A DNA stretch of 64,000 nt from an uncultured Bacteroides sp. (GCA_937890825.1 CALADS010000079.1:1-64000); one strand, 5' to 3'; positions 46,227 through 56,377 are shown, numbered from the stretch's first letter. Program-made: numbers and translations. Notes: generated by a model from the letters alone, not told the origin.

Positions 46227-48155
46227 ATGAAAAAGATATATAGTCTGTTGGCCGGGTTTTCCTTGTCGGTTTGTGCGGTAACTGCCGCACCGTTGCAGAC
46301 GGTGCAGGAGCGTGAGAAGGATTACGTGGGCTACCTGTTCACTTATTTTACCGGAAATCACATCAGCGAAGAGGCGGTGTGCTATGCCGTAAGTCTGGAC
46401 GGTTCTTCTTTCTGGGCATTGAACGACGGCAAACCGGTACTCGACTCTAAGGTTATCAGTTCCACCGGCGGCGTGCGCGACCCGCATATCCTTCGTTCGG
46501 AAGATGGAAAAACCTTCTATATGGTGCTTACGGATATGGTATCGGGCAACGGATGGGATTCCAATCGTGCCATGGTGATGCTGAAATCCGAGAATCTGGT
46601 AGACTGGTCGTATTCTGTCATCAATATGCAGAAGAAGTATGCAGGACAGGAGAGACTGAAACGGGTATGGGCCCCGCAAACTGTGTTCGACCCGGAGGCC
46701 GGCAAGTATATGGTGTATTGGTCTATGCAGTATGCCGGCGGACCGGACGTAATCTATTATGCCTATGCCAATGCCGACTTTACCGATCTGGAGGGTGAAC
46801 CCAAGGTGTTGTTTCTGCCGCAGAACCGCAAGTCGTGTATCGATGGAGATATCGTATACAAAGACGGGCTGTTTCATCTTTTTTACAAGACAGAAGGACA
46901 CGGCAACGGCATCAAGGTAGCCACTACCCGTTCGCTTACTTCGGGCAAGTGGGTGGAAGACCCCGATTATAAGCAGCAGACAAAAGAGGCGGTAGAGGGC
47001 GCAGGTACCTTTAAACTGATTGGTCAGGATAAATACATCTTGATGTATGATGTCTATATGAAAGGTCGCTATCAGTTTACGGAAACTACCGATTTGAAAA
47101 ATTTCAAGGTGATAGACAATGAAGTGAAAATGAATTTCCACCCGCGTCACGGTACGGTTATCCCCATTACGCGTGATGAACTGATGCGGCTCACTGAAAA
47201 GTGGGGCAAACCGGAAGAGTTGGGGGATATTCCTGTCAATCCGGTATTGCCGGGCTTTCATGCCGACCCTGAAATCTTATATGCCGAACAGACGCAAACC
47301 TATTATATCTATTCTACCACCGACGGACATCCCGGTTGGGGCGGTTGGTACTTTACGGTGTTTTCGTCGAAAGATTTGAAAAACTGGAAAGAAGAAGGGG
47401 TAATGCTGGATGTAAAATCCGATCAGGTGCCCTGGGCCAAGGGTAATGCCTGGGCTCCTTGCATAGAAGAGAAAAAGATTAGAGGCGGCTATCGGTACTA
47501 TTTTTATTACAGTGCGCATCCCAACGATGGCAATAGCAAGCAGATAGGGGTGGCAGTGAGTGATTCGCCTACAGGTCCTTTTAAAGATTTGGGTCATCCC
47601 ATCGTTACGGAATCTCCGGCAGGTGGCGGACAGCAGATTGATGTGGACGTATTTACAGACCCGGTATCTGGCAAGTCGTATCTATATTGGGGAAACGGCT
47701 ATATGGCCGGTGCCGAGCTGAGTAAGGATATGCTGTCGGTGAAGAAAAAGACCATTCGGGTGTTGACTCCTAAAGGGGGAACGTTGCAGGATTATGCCTA
47801 TAGGGAAGCTCCTTATGTGTTCTACCGTAATGGGTTGTATTATTTCTTGTGGTCGGTAGATGATACGGGCTCGCCCAATTATCACGTGGCTTACGGCACT
47901 TCTACATCTCCGTTGGGGCCTGTTCGGGTGGCCGAGCAGCCGGTGGTGCTGATTCAGCGTCCGGAGAAGCACATCTACGGCCCGGCTCATAATTCGGTAA
48001 TCCAGCTGCCCGGCACCGATGAATGGCGGATAGTGTATCATCGCATCAACCGCCATTTCCTGAAAAATGCACCGGGCATACACCGGGAGGTTTGCATAGA
48101 CAAACTGGAGTTCAATGAGGATGGAAGCATCCGCCCTGTGGAACCTGTCTATTAA
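46227..48155 (+). CDS. Bimodular GH43 family protein
   Basis: A protein of 642 residues from the ATG at 46227, chosen because it opens with a signal peptide (MKKIYSLLAGFSLSVCAVTAAP); an in-frame ATG lies 60 bp upstream, directly after the GH105 stop. Module 1 (about 30-330) has YVGYLFTYFTG and GVRDPHILRSEDG. Module 2 (about 335-640) has PGFHADPEILYAEQTQTYYIYSTTDG, WAPCIEEKK and YREAPYVFYRNG, with D, E and D residues at the places expected for active GH43 catalysis. Likely activities are arabinofuranosidase, galactofuranosidase or related on side chains. Adjacent GH51 supports arabinose removal. Confidence 0.82.
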   Translation: MKKIYSLLAGFSLSVCAVTAAPLQTVQEREKDYVGYLFTYFTGNHISEEAVCYAVSLDGSSFWALNDGKPVLDSKVISSTGGVRDPHILRSEDGKTFYMVLTDMVSGNGWDSNRAMVMLKSENLVDWSYSVINMQKKYAGQERLKRVWAPQTVFDPEAGKYMVYWSMQYAGGPDVIYYAYANADFTDLEGEPKVLFLPQNRKSCIDGDIVYKDGLFHLFYKTEGHGNGIKVATTRSLTSGKWVEDPDYKQQTKEAVEGAGTFKLIGQDKYILMYDVYMKGRYQFTETTDLKNFKVIDNEVKMNFHPRHGTVIPITRDELMRLTEKWGKPEELGDIPVNPVLPGFHADPEILYAEQTQTYYIYSTTDGHPGWGGWYFTVFSSKDLKNWKEEGVMLDVKSDQVPWAKGNAWAPCIEEKKIRGGYRYYFYYSAHPNDGNSKQIGVAVSDSPTGPFKDLGHPIVTESPAGGGQQIDVDVFTDPVSGKSYLYWGNGYMAGAELSKDMLSVKKKTIRVLTPKGGTLQDYAYREAPYVFYRNGLYYFLWSVDDTGSPNYHVAYGTSTSPLGPVRVAEQPVVLIQRPEKHIYGPAHNSVIQLPGTDEWRIVYHRINRHFLKNAPGIHREVCIDKLEFNEDGSIRPVEPVY

Positions 48156-48180
48156 TCATTAATCAGCATTACAAAGAGGT

Positions 48181-50721
48181 ATGATGAATAAACTGTTGCA
48201 TGGCTGCCTGGGACTGATTTGTTCCTGGCTGTCGGTCGGCAGTGTGCTGGCTGAGACTTGCGAAGGAATGAATGCTCCCGATTCGGTATATATCTTTTCT
48301 TACTCGTATCCAGATGGAACCAGTGGACTGAAATTTGCCTGGAGTCCGGATGGGGAAGAGTGGCACTCGGTGGGCAATGGCTATGAATATGTGAAATCGG
48401 ATTTCGGCCCTTGGGGGGCCGGCAAGAAAATGTTTCGCCCGCAGTTGATACAAGGGGTGGCCGACGGTAAGTGGCATTGCCTTTGGCAGGCTACCCAAAG
48501 CGGTAAGGTGGTGGCACATGCTGCGTCGGCAGATCTGCTGAGTTGGGGGCGTCAGTCTTATTTCGTGCCCGAAGAGCGTACACGCCATCTTCCTCAGGAT
48601 GCAGTACCTGCCGATGAGGTGCAGGTGTGTGTGGATAACCAGATGCTACAGGGGTATAGACAGCGGGTGGCTTATCCGCTGGTGGAGCAACTGATTCGCT
48701 ATGCCGACCATAAAAGATACCGCCAGCAACTGTACGATGAACGGATGGAACAGGATGCGGTGCGTTTTGCCGGATTGACACCGGTAAAGGCTTCCATTAC
48801 TGTGAATCACCAGAAGGCGAAGCCTATCAGTGATAAATTGATTGGCATCTTCTTTGAAGACATCAATTATGCTGCCGACGGGGGCTTGTATGCCGAACTG
48901 GTGCAGAACCGTGATTTTGAATATACTGCCCAGGAATGGGGTGGAGAGCGTTTTTCGCCGCAATATGCCTGGTCTTTGGTGGACGGTGGGGAGGCGGATG
49001 CGCACGTGCAGCCGCTACAGATAGCTGATGAACAGCCGCTTCACCCCAACAATCCGCATTATGCCGTGGTGCCGGTGGCCAAGCCGGGCATTGCTCTGCA
49101 AAACAGCGGATATGATGGCATCACACTGAAAAAAGGAGAAAAATACGATTGCTCTTTTTTCGCCAGAGTGACTGAAAAGCACCGGGGCGGCCAGTGGAGC
49201 GTCCGTTTGCTGGATGAGCAGGGAACCGAGGTGGCTGCATCCGTGGTGAGTGTTTCTTCTACGCAGTGGAAGAAGGTGAAGACGGTATTGAAGGTTTCGG
49301 CCGATGTGCGGGCCGCTGTGTTGTCTTTAGAGCCTCAGAAAGCTGGTGTATATCATCTGGATATGATTTCTTTGTTTCCTCAGCACACGTTTCATGGTCG
49401 TAAGAATGGCTTGCGCGCTGATTTGGCTCAGGCATTGGCCGATTTAAAGCCTAGGTTTGTACGCTTTCCGGGTGGTTGTGTGGCGCATGGCAATGGCATA
49501 GACAATATGTATGACTGGAAGGGCTCTATCGGTCCGTTGGAGACTCGAAAACCGCTGCGTAATTTATGGGGTTATCATCAGACACGTGGATTGGGCTATT
49601 TTGAGTATTTTCAGTTTTGTGAAGATATAGGGGCAGAACCGTTGCCGGTATTGTCGGCAGGCGTGCCTTGTCAGAACTCCAGCAACTGTAGCCATCATGC
49701 TACGGGTGAATTGGGCTGCTGGGGACAGCAGGGAGGTATTCCTATGGAAGATATGGCGGCCTATGTGCAAGATGTTCTAGACCTGATAGAGTATGCCAAC
49801 GGAGATGCCAAACAGACGGTATGGGGCAGAAAAAGGGCGGAAGCCGGCCATCCCAAACCTTTTGGTCTGAAATATATTGGTATAGGCAACGAGGATTTGA
49901 TAACCGATGTGTTTGAAGAGCGTTTTACCATGATTTATAAGGCTGTACGCGAAAAATATCCGCACATTACGGTGGTGGGTACAGTGGGCCCGTTCTATGA
50001 GGGTACCGATTATGATGAGGGGTGGAAATTGGCTGATAAACTGTCGGTTCCTATGGTAGATGAACATTATTACGTTTCTCCGGGTTGGATGATTCATAAC
50101 CAAGATTATTACGACCGTTACGATCGGAAGAAGTCAAAAGTATATTTGGGTGAATATGCAGCGCATTTGCCGGGGCGTCCGAATAATCTGGAAACAGCCT
50201 TATCGGAAGCTTTGTATCTGACGGCTGTGGAAAGAAACGGAGATGTGGTTGCCATGGCTTCGTATGCTCCCTTATTGGCGAAAGATAGACATACCCAGTG
50301 GAACCCTGACCTTATCTATTTTAATAATCAGGAGGTCAAACCAACCGTGGGGTATTATGTACAGCAAATGTATGGGCAGAATGCAGGAAATCTGTATCTG
50401 GATTCAGAAGTGGTACTGGATAATAGTAGGGAGGAAGTAAGAAAACGCATAGGCGTCTCGGTAGTAAAGGATACTGCATCAGATACCTATGTTGTGAAGT
50501 TGGTCAATCTGCTGCCGGTAGAGGTGAAGACTGCCCTACACTTGGAGGAAGTGAATCTAGAATCGTATCGGGCTGTAAAAAGCATTTTGACTGGCAGGCC
50601 AACCGATAAAAAACTGCTACCACAACAGGCTGATTTTGAATTGACAGACTCTGAATGGACATATTCCATGCCAGCCTATTCTTTTACGGTGATTCGTATT
50701 TATCCATCAGAAAAGAAGTAG
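48181..50721 (+). CDS. GH51 alpha-L-arabinofuranosidase with N-terminal GH43-like segment
   Basis: An 846-residue exported protein (signal peptide ending near VLAE). Residues about 30-180 resemble only part of a GH43 propeller (GLKFAWSPDGEEWHSVG, FGPWGAGKKMFRPQLIQG, AHAASADLLSWGRQ), too short to be an enzyme. The GH51 part starts near 200 (ISDKLIGIFFEDINYAADGGLYAELVQNRDFEY), with a CBM4-like insertion at about 230-410. The TIM barrel carries the acid/base glutamate in YIGIGNED (near 570) and the nucleophile in YLGEYAAH (near 656), followed by a C-terminal beta domain. It removes terminal arabinofuranose in the periplasm. Confidence 0.88.
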   Translation: MMNKLLHGCLGLICSWLSVGSVLAETCEGMNAPDSVYIFSYSYPDGTSGLKFAWSPDGEEWHSVGNGYEYVKSDFGPWGAGKKMFRPQLIQGVADGKWHCLWQATQSGKVVAHAASADLLSWGRQSYFVPEERTRHLPQDAVPADEVQVCVDNQMLQGYRQRVAYPLVEQLIRYADHKRYRQQLYDERMEQDAVRFAGLTPVKASITVNHQKAKPISDKLIGIFFEDINYAADGGLYAELVQNRDFEYTAQEWGGERFSPQYAWSLVDGGEADAHVQPLQIADEQPLHPNNPHYAVVPVAKPGIALQNSGYDGITLKKGEKYDCSFFARVTEKHRGGQWSVRLLDEQGTEVAASVVSVSSTQWKKVKTVLKVSADVRAAVLSLEPQKAGVYHLDMISLFPQHTFHGRKNGLRADLAQALADLKPRFVRFPGGCVAHGNGIDNMYDWKGSIGPLETRKPLRNLWGYHQTRGLGYFEYFQFCEDIGAEPLPVLSAGVPCQNSSNCSHHATGELGCWGQQGGIPMEDMAAYVQDVLDLIEYANGDAKQTVWGRKRAEAGHPKPFGLKYIGIGNEDLITDVFEERFTMIYKAVREKYPHITVVGTVGPFYEGTDYDEGWKLADKLSVPMVDEHYYVSPGWMIHNQDYYDRYDRKKSKVYLGEYAAHLPGRPNNLETALSEALYLTAVERNGDVVAMASYAPLLAKDRHTQWNPDLIYFNNQEVKPTVGYYVQQMYGQNAGNLYLDSEVVLDNSREEVRKRIGVSVVKDTASDTYVVKLVNLLPVEVKTALHLEEVNLESYRAVKSILTGRPTDKKLLPQQADFELTDSEWTYSMPAYSFTVIRIYPSEKK

Positions 50722-50740
50722 TAGAGAACGTTTAATTAAT

Positions 50741-50758
50741 TATTTTTGTTTAGTTTTG
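50741..50758 (+). promoter_or_regulatory. -7 boxes before the GH2 gene
   Basis: Two overlapping candidates, TATTTTTG (50741-50748) and TAGTTTTG (50751-50758), fit TAnnTTTG, 30-48 bp before the ATG at 50789. The GH2 gene may have its own promoter. Confidence 0.4.
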
Positions 50759-50788
50759 TAAGCAAAATCACAATAGAATTTTTATATC

Positions 50789-53700
50789 ATGAAAAAACAT
50801 CTTTTGACGGGGGTATTGGCTGCTGTTGCAATAAGCGGTGCTGCCCAGACATTCAAGGAATGGCAGGACCCTGAGGTGAATGCCGTAAACCGTGCTCCGA
50901 TGCACACTAATTATTTTGCGTATGAATCGGATAAGGCTGCTTTGAGAGCACAGAAAGAAACTTCTTCTAACTTTATGACAATGAATGGTACTTGGAAGTT
51001 TTTCTGGGTAAAAAATGCAGATGCCAGACCTACAGATTTCTGGAAGATAGGTTTCAACGATAAAGGTTGGGATGACCTGAAAGTGCCTGCTGTGTGGGAA
51101 CTGAATGGTTATGGTGACCCGATTTATGTGAACACCGGCTATGCCTGGCGGAATCAGTTTCAGAATAATCCTCCGGAAGTGCCTGTTGACAATAATCATG
51201 TGGGTTCTTACCGTAGAGAGTTTGTGATACCGGCTTCCTGGAAGGGGAAGGACATTATTGCTCATTTCGGCTCGGTGACATCGAACATGTATTTGTGGGT
51301 AAACGGACGGTATGTAGGTTATAGCGAGGATAGCAAGCTGGAAGCGGAGTTTGATTTGACCAAGTATCTGAAACCGGGTCAAAAGAACTTAATAGCTTTT
51401 CAAGTGTTCCGCTGGTGTGATGGAACGTATCTGGAAGATCAAGACTTTTTCCGTTTTAGCGGTGTGGGTCGCGATTGCTATTTTTATGCTCGTGACAAGA
51501 AACGTATCGAGGATATTCGGGTGACTCCGGATTTGGATGCAGAGTATAAGAATGGTTCGCTGGCTGTGGAACTGAAGATGAAGGGAAGTGGAACAGTTAA
51601 ATTAGAACTTAAGGATGCAACAGGTAAACTAGTGGCTGAAGCGCAGGCAAAAGGTAATGGCAAAGTGGCGCTCAATGTGCAGGATGTGCAGAAATGGAGT
51701 GCTGAATCGCCTTATCTATATAAACTGTATGCATCGGTTGTGGGTGGTAGCGAAGTGATTCCTGTCAACGTGGGCTTCCGTAAGATTGAACAGAAATATG
51801 GACAGATTCTGGTAAATGGCCAGCCGGTGCTGTTCAAAGGGGCCAATCGTCATGAACTGGACCCCGATGGCGGCTATGTGATTTCGCCTGAACGGATGCT
51901 GCAGGACATCAAGATGATGAAGAAATACAATATCAATGCTGTGCGCACTTGCCACTATCCGGATGCTAATCTGTGGTATGACTTGTGCGACCGCTACGGT
52001 CTGTATGTAGTGGCCGAGGCTAACCTGGAATCGCATGGTATGGGCTATGAAGAAAAAACGCTGGCTAAGAACGATTCTTATAAAAAAGCACATCTGGAGC
52101 GTAATCAGCGTAATGTGCAGCGCGGATTCAATCATCCTAGTATCATCTTCTGGTCTTTGGGTAATGAGGCAGGCTTTGGACCTAACTTCGAAGCTGCCTA
52201 TAATTGGGTAAAAGCAGAAGATGGCAGCAGACCTGTACAGTATGAACAGGCACATGGCAATGATTTTACTGATGTGAATTGTCCGATGTATGCTGATTAT
52301 AAACACATGGAGAAGTATGCACAACGTCGGGATATCAAAAAACCGTTGATTCAGTGCGAATATGCACATGCCATGGGTAACTCACAAGGTGGATTCAAGG
52401 AATACTGGGATTTGATTCGTCAGTATCCGTCTCTGCAGGGTGGATTTATCTGGGACTTTGTAGACCAGTCTATACGCTGGAAGGGTGATAATGGTGTGGA
52501 AATCTATGCATATGGCGGCGATTTCAACCGCTTTGATGCTTCCGACAACAATTTCTGCGACAATGGTCTGATTAGCCCCGACCGTAATCCTAATCCGCAT
52601 ATCGACGAGGTGGGGTATTATTATCAGAATATCTGGACGAAAGCTTTGGATCTGACCAAGGGAGAAATAGAAATTTACAATGAGAATTTCTTCCGCGATC
52701 TATCGGATTATTATTTGGAATGGACACTACTTAGAGATGGCGTAGAGGTGCGTTCGGGCCGTGTGGATGATTTGAAGGTGGAACCGCAGCAGCGTGTGAA
52801 GCTTACATTGGATTTGGGCAGAAACTGTCAGGGCAAGATGTGCGGAATGCATGAATGTCTGTTGAATGTAACTTATCGGTTGAAAAATCGTGATGGCTTA
52901 TTGGCACCAGGACATGCCGTAGCTAAAGATCAGTTGGAAATAGCTCCTTATAAGGCTCCTTCTATGGATCTGAAGAATGTAGTAGAAAGTAATGTGGAAG
53001 TAGTGGTGCCACAAGTGCAGGAGAACGATTACAATTACCTGATTGTGGAAGGTGAAGACTTCCGTATGGAATTCAATAGACATTCTGGATACTTGAGCCG
53101 TTATCAGGTAAATGGCTTGGAAATGATGAAAGAAGGTGCTGCCTTGACTCCTAATTTCTGGCGTGCTCCGACTGATAATGATATGGGAGCAGGTTTGCAG
53201 CGTAAATTTGCTGTCTGGAAGAATCCTACACTGAAATTGAATGAACTGAAGTGGGAGAAGGTGGATGGACAAGTAGTGGTTCGTGCTAGTTATGAGATGA
53301 AGGAAGTATCGGCTATGCTTGATTTGACTTATCAAATCAATAATTTGGGAACTGTTAAGGTGACTCAGAAGATGACAGCTTCGGAAGATGCCAAGGTAGC
53401 ACCCATGTTCCGTTTCGGTATGCAGATGCAGATGCCCAAACTTTTTGAAACCATAGAATATTATGGCCGCGGACCGGTGGAGAATTACATCGACCGTAAT
53501 CATAGTACCCGTTTGGGCATTTATCGCCAAAGTGTGGCAGAACAGTTCTATTCATACATCCGTCCGCAGGAAACGGGTACCAAAACTGATATTCGCTGGT
53601 GGAAACAGTTGAATGCAGGAGGTGCCGGACTGAAAATTGTAGCGAGTGCTCCATTCTCTGCTTCTGCGCTGCATTATACCATTGATTCCTTGGATGACGG

Positions 53701-53899
53701 ATGGGATAAAGATCAGCGCCATTCTCCGGAAGTGGAAGAAGCCGATTTGACAAATTTGTGTATTGATAAGGTACAGATGGGCTTAGGTTGTGTGAACAGT
53801 TGGGGTGCATGGCCGCTGAAGCAGTATCAGCTTCCTTATGGTAATTATGAATTTACCTTTATATTGCAGCCAGTTAGTCATCAGATTAATATGCAGTAA
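50789..53899 (+). CDS. GH2 beta-galactosidase
   Basis: A 1036-residue exported enzyme (signal peptide MKKHLLTGVLAAVAISGAAQ) of the LacZ type. The sugar-binding domain covers about 45-215 and the Ig-like domain 220-330. The TIM barrel has the acid/base glutamate in WSLGNEAGFG (near 460) and the nucleophile in QCEYAHAMGN (near 524), and the beta-galactosidase small-chain domain spans about 745-1030. The expected role is hydrolysis of terminal beta-galactose from galactan side chains in the periplasm. It is last gene of the locus on this strand, followed by a strong terminator. Confidence 0.92.
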   Translation: MKKHLLTGVLAAVAISGAAQTFKEWQDPEVNAVNRAPMHTNYFAYESDKAALRAQKETSSNFMTMNGTWKFFWVKNADARPTDFWKIGFNDKGWDDLKVPAVWELNGYGDPIYVNTGYAWRNQFQNNPPEVPVDNNHVGSYRREFVIPASWKGKDIIAHFGSVTSNMYLWVNGRYVGYSEDSKLEAEFDLTKYLKPGQKNLIAFQVFRWCDGTYLEDQDFFRFSGVGRDCYFYARDKKRIEDIRVTPDLDAEYKNGSLAVELKMKGSGTVKLELKDATGKLVAEAQAKGNGKVALNVQDVQKWSAESPYLYKLYASVVGGSEVIPVNVGFRKIEQKYGQILVNGQPVLFKGANRHELDPDGGYVISPERMLQDIKMMKKYNINAVRTCHYPDANLWYDLCDRYGLYVVAEANLESHGMGYEEKTLAKNDSYKKAHLERNQRNVQRGFNHPSIIFWSLGNEAGFGPNFEAAYNWVKAEDGSRPVQYEQAHGNDFTDVNCPMYADYKHMEKYAQRRDIKKPLIQCEYAHAMGNSQGGFKEYWDLIRQYPSLQGGFIWDFVDQSIRWKGDNGVEIYAYGGDFNRFDASDNNFCDNGLISPDRNPNPHIDEVGYYYQNIWTKALDLTKGEIEIYNENFFRDLSDYYLEWTLLRDGVEVRSGRVDDLKVEPQQRVKLTLDLGRNCQGKMCGMHECLLNVTYRLKNRDGLLAPGHAVAKDQLEIAPYKAPSMDLKNVVESNVEVVVPQVQENDYNYLIVEGEDFRMEFNRHSGYLSRYQVNGLEMMKEGAALTPNFWRAPTDNDMGAGLQRKFAVWKNPTLKLNELKWEKVDGQVVVRASYEMKEVSAMLDLTYQINNLGTVKVTQKMTASEDAKVAPMFRFGMQMQMPKLFETIEYYGRGPVENYIDRNHSTRLGIYRQSVAEQFYSYIRPQETGTKTDIRWWKQLNAGGAGLKIVASAPFSASALHYTIDSLDDGWDKDQRHSPEVEEADLTNLCIDKVQMGLGCVNSWGAWPLKQYQLPYGNYEFTFILQPVSHQINMQ

Positions 53900-53923
53900 T
53901 ATTGTTACCGGTGTTTTTTAAGG

Positions 53924-53964
53924 CAGAAAGCTGTGTCTAATTTGGCACGGCTTTCTGTTTTTTT
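53924..53964 (+). terminator. Terminator of the GH2 gene
   Basis: CAGAAAGCTGTG (53924-53935) pairs with CACGGCTTTCTG (53946-53957, one G-U pair) and is followed by seven T. It closes the PUL transcript. The rest of the gap up to 54146 is AT-rich and carries the fusA2 promoter, which I could not place with certainty. Confidence 0.85.
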
Positions 53965-54146
53965 ATTTTCTAGATATTTTTGTTAGTAGGATGATTCATT
54001 ATAATTCTGACTGTATGTTTCATAACATAGTTTAGTAACATTGCTCGTTTCGTTGTTTTTCTGTCGATTAATGTCTAATTTGCGGCCAATAAAGTTAAGG
54101 GCATACCATTGGATGCCGAATTATTCACTTTAAATCATAATATATC

Positions 54147-56300
54147 ATGAAAGTATATCAGACGAATGAAATCAAGAATATTGCCCTCCTTGGCAATGAT
54201 GGCTCGGGTAAAACCACTCTCACAGAAGCGCTGCTCTATGAGAGTGGTATTATAAAACGTCGTGGTAGAATTACTGCAAAGAATACGGTCAGCGATTATT
54301 TCCCGGTGGAACAGGAATATGGCTATTCAGTGTTTTCCACCGTTTTCCATGTGGAATGGAATGGTAAGAAGTTGAATATCATAGACTGTCCGGGTAGTGA
54401 CGATTTTGTTGGAGCTGCCATGACAGCACTGAATGTTACTGATACTGCCATCTTGTTGCTGAACGGACAATATGGGCCTGAAGTTGGAACGCAGAATCAT
54501 TTTCGTTATACTGAAAAATTGGGTAAGCCTGTTATCTTTCTAGTAAACCAATTGGATAGCGATAAATGTGATTATGATATGGTATTGGAGCAGTTACGCA
54601 GTATGCATGGTTCTAAAATAGTGCCTGTGCAGTACCCGTTGGCCACTGGTCCAGACTTCAATTCGTTGATTGATGTACTTTTAATGAAAAAATATTCTTG
54701 GGGACCGGAAGGTGGTGCTCCTACTATAGAAGATATCCCAGCAGAAGAAATGGAAAAGGCTACAGAATGGCACAAGGCATTGGTAGAAGCTGCTGCTGAA
54801 CATGATGAGGGGCTGATGGAAAAATTCTTTGAACAGGATTCTTTGACAGAAGATGAAATGAGAGAAGGTATCCGTAAGGGATTAGCTTGCAGAGGTATGT
54901 TCCCAGTATTCTGTGTGTGTGCCGGTAAGGATATGGGGGTGCGCCGTTTGATGGAATTCTTGGGTAATGTAGTTCCTTTTGTAGATGAAATGCCTCCGGT
55001 GCATAATACACGCGGTGAAGTGGTGGAACCGAAAGCTGATGGACCCGCTTCACTGTATTTCTTCAAGACTGCTGTAGAACCGCATATCGGTGATGTACAG
55101 TATTTTAAAGTTATGAGTGGAAAGGTGCATGAAGGAGATGACTTTACAAATGCCGACCGTGGTTCTAAGGAACGCATCGCACAGATTTATGCTTGTGCAG
55201 GTGCCAATCGTATAAAAGTAGAGGAAATGGTAGCGGGAGATATTGGCTGTACTGTGAAATTGAAGGATGTGCATACCGGCAATACGCTGAATGGCAAGGG
55301 CTCTGAAAGCCGATTTAATTTTATCAAATATCCGAACTCTAAATATTCGCGTGCTATTAAACCTGTAAATGAATCAGATACGGAAAAGATGATGGTCATC
55401 TTAAATCGTATGCGCGAAGAAGATCCTACATGGGTGATTGACCAATCCAAGGAATTGCGTCAGACCATTGTGCATGGACAGGGAGAATTCCATTTGCGTA
55501 CGTTAAAGTGGCGTCTGGAAAATAATGAAAAATTGCAGGTGAAATTTGAAGAACCTCGTATACCCTATCGTGAAACAATTACCAAGGCTTCTCGTGCGGA
55601 TTATCGCCATAAAAAGCAATCAGGCGGTGCTGGGCAGTTTGGTGAAGTACATTTGATAGTAGAACCTTATTATGAAGGAATGCCTGCTCCGGATACGTAT
55701 CGTTTCGGTGGTCAGGAGTTCAAGATGAATGTAAAGGGTACTGAAGAAATACCTTTGGAATGGGGTGGTAAATTAGTCTTTGTGAATTGTGTGGTAGGTG
55801 GTGCTATTGATGCACGCTTTATGCCGGCCATCTTGAAGGGAGTAATGTCTCGTATGGAACAGGGACCGCTGACCGGTTCGTATGCCCGTGACGTGCGGGT
55901 TATCGTATATGACGGTAAAATGCACCCGGTAGATTCTAATGAAATATCTTTTATGTTGGCAGGTAGAAATGCCTTTAGTGAGGCGTTCAAAAATGCTGGT
56001 CCGAAGATTTTGGAGCCGATTTACGATGTAGAGGTGTTTGTTCCATCGGATAAGATGGGGGATGTAATGAGTGATTTGCAAGGACGTCGTGCCATGATTA
56101 TGGGCATGAGTAGTGAAGCAGGTTATGAAAAACTGATAGCCAAGGTACCTTTGAAAGAAATGTCTTCTTACTCCACTGCTTTGAGTTCGCTCACAGGGGG
56201 ACGTGCATCGTTTATAATGAAGTTTGCAAGCTATGAGTTAGTGCCAGGTGATGTGCAGGATAAACTGGTGAAGGAATTTGAATCACAAGAGGAAGAATAA
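54147..56300 (+). CDS. fusA2: EF-G paralog EF-G2
   Basis: A 717-residue translation factor with all five EF-G domains. G1 is GNDGSGKTT (16-24). G3 reads DCPGSDD (80-86), so the catalytic histidine of the normal DxPGH is replaced by S84. G4 is NQLD (133-136) instead of NKxD. In Bacteroides an EF-G2 without GTPase activity supports translation during carbon limitation and gut colonisation and is induced by the carbon-utilization regulator Cur; this protein fits that description. It lies alone between two terminators, just after the PUL, and its link to the PUL is probably only positional. Confidence 0.85.
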   Translation: MKVYQTNEIKNIALLGNDGSGKTTLTEALLYESGIIKRRGRITAKNTVSDYFPVEQEYGYSVFSTVFHVEWNGKKLNIIDCPGSDDFVGAAMTALNVTDTAILLLNGQYGPEVGTQNHFRYTEKLGKPVIFLVNQLDSDKCDYDMVLEQLRSMHGSKIVPVQYPLATGPDFNSLIDVLLMKKYSWGPEGGAPTIEDIPAEEMEKATEWHKALVEAAAEHDEGLMEKFFEQDSLTEDEMREGIRKGLACRGMFPVFCVCAGKDMGVRRLMEFLGNVVPFVDEMPPVHNTRGEVVEPKADGPASLYFFKTAVEPHIGDVQYFKVMSGKVHEGDDFTNADRGSKERIAQIYACAGANRIKVEEMVAGDIGCTVKLKDVHTGNTLNGKGSESRFNFIKYPNSKYSRAIKPVNESDTEKMMVILNRMREEDPTWVIDQSKELRQTIVHGQGEFHLRTLKWRLENNEKLQVKFEEPRIPYRETITKASRADYRHKKQSGGAGQFGEVHLIVEPYYEGMPAPDTYRFGGQEFKMNVKGTEEIPLEWGGKLVFVNCVVGGAIDARFMPAILKGVMSRMEQGPLTGSYARDVRVIVYDGKMHPVDSNEISFMLAGRNAFSEAFKNAGPKILEPIYDVEVFVPSDKMGDVMSDLQGRRAMIMGMSSEAGYEKLIAKVPLKEMSSYSTALSSLTGGRASFIMKFASYELVPGDVQDKLVKEFESQEEE

Positions 56301-56336
56301 CTTTTAGCATTTTACCAATTAGTATACGTAGATAGA

Positions 56337-56377
56337 GGGTACAAAAGTGAGGAGACTCAACTTTTGTACCCTTTTTT
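56337..56377 (+). terminator. Terminator of fusA2
   Basis: GGGTACAAAAGT (56337-56348) and ACTTTTGTACCC (56360-56371) form a perfect 12-bp stem followed by TTTTTT. Confidence 0.9.

Noticed and set aside
45642..47261. A 539-codon open frame antisense to the GH105 and GH43 genes
   Set aside because: It crosses two clear genes on the other strand and has no domain or start context.
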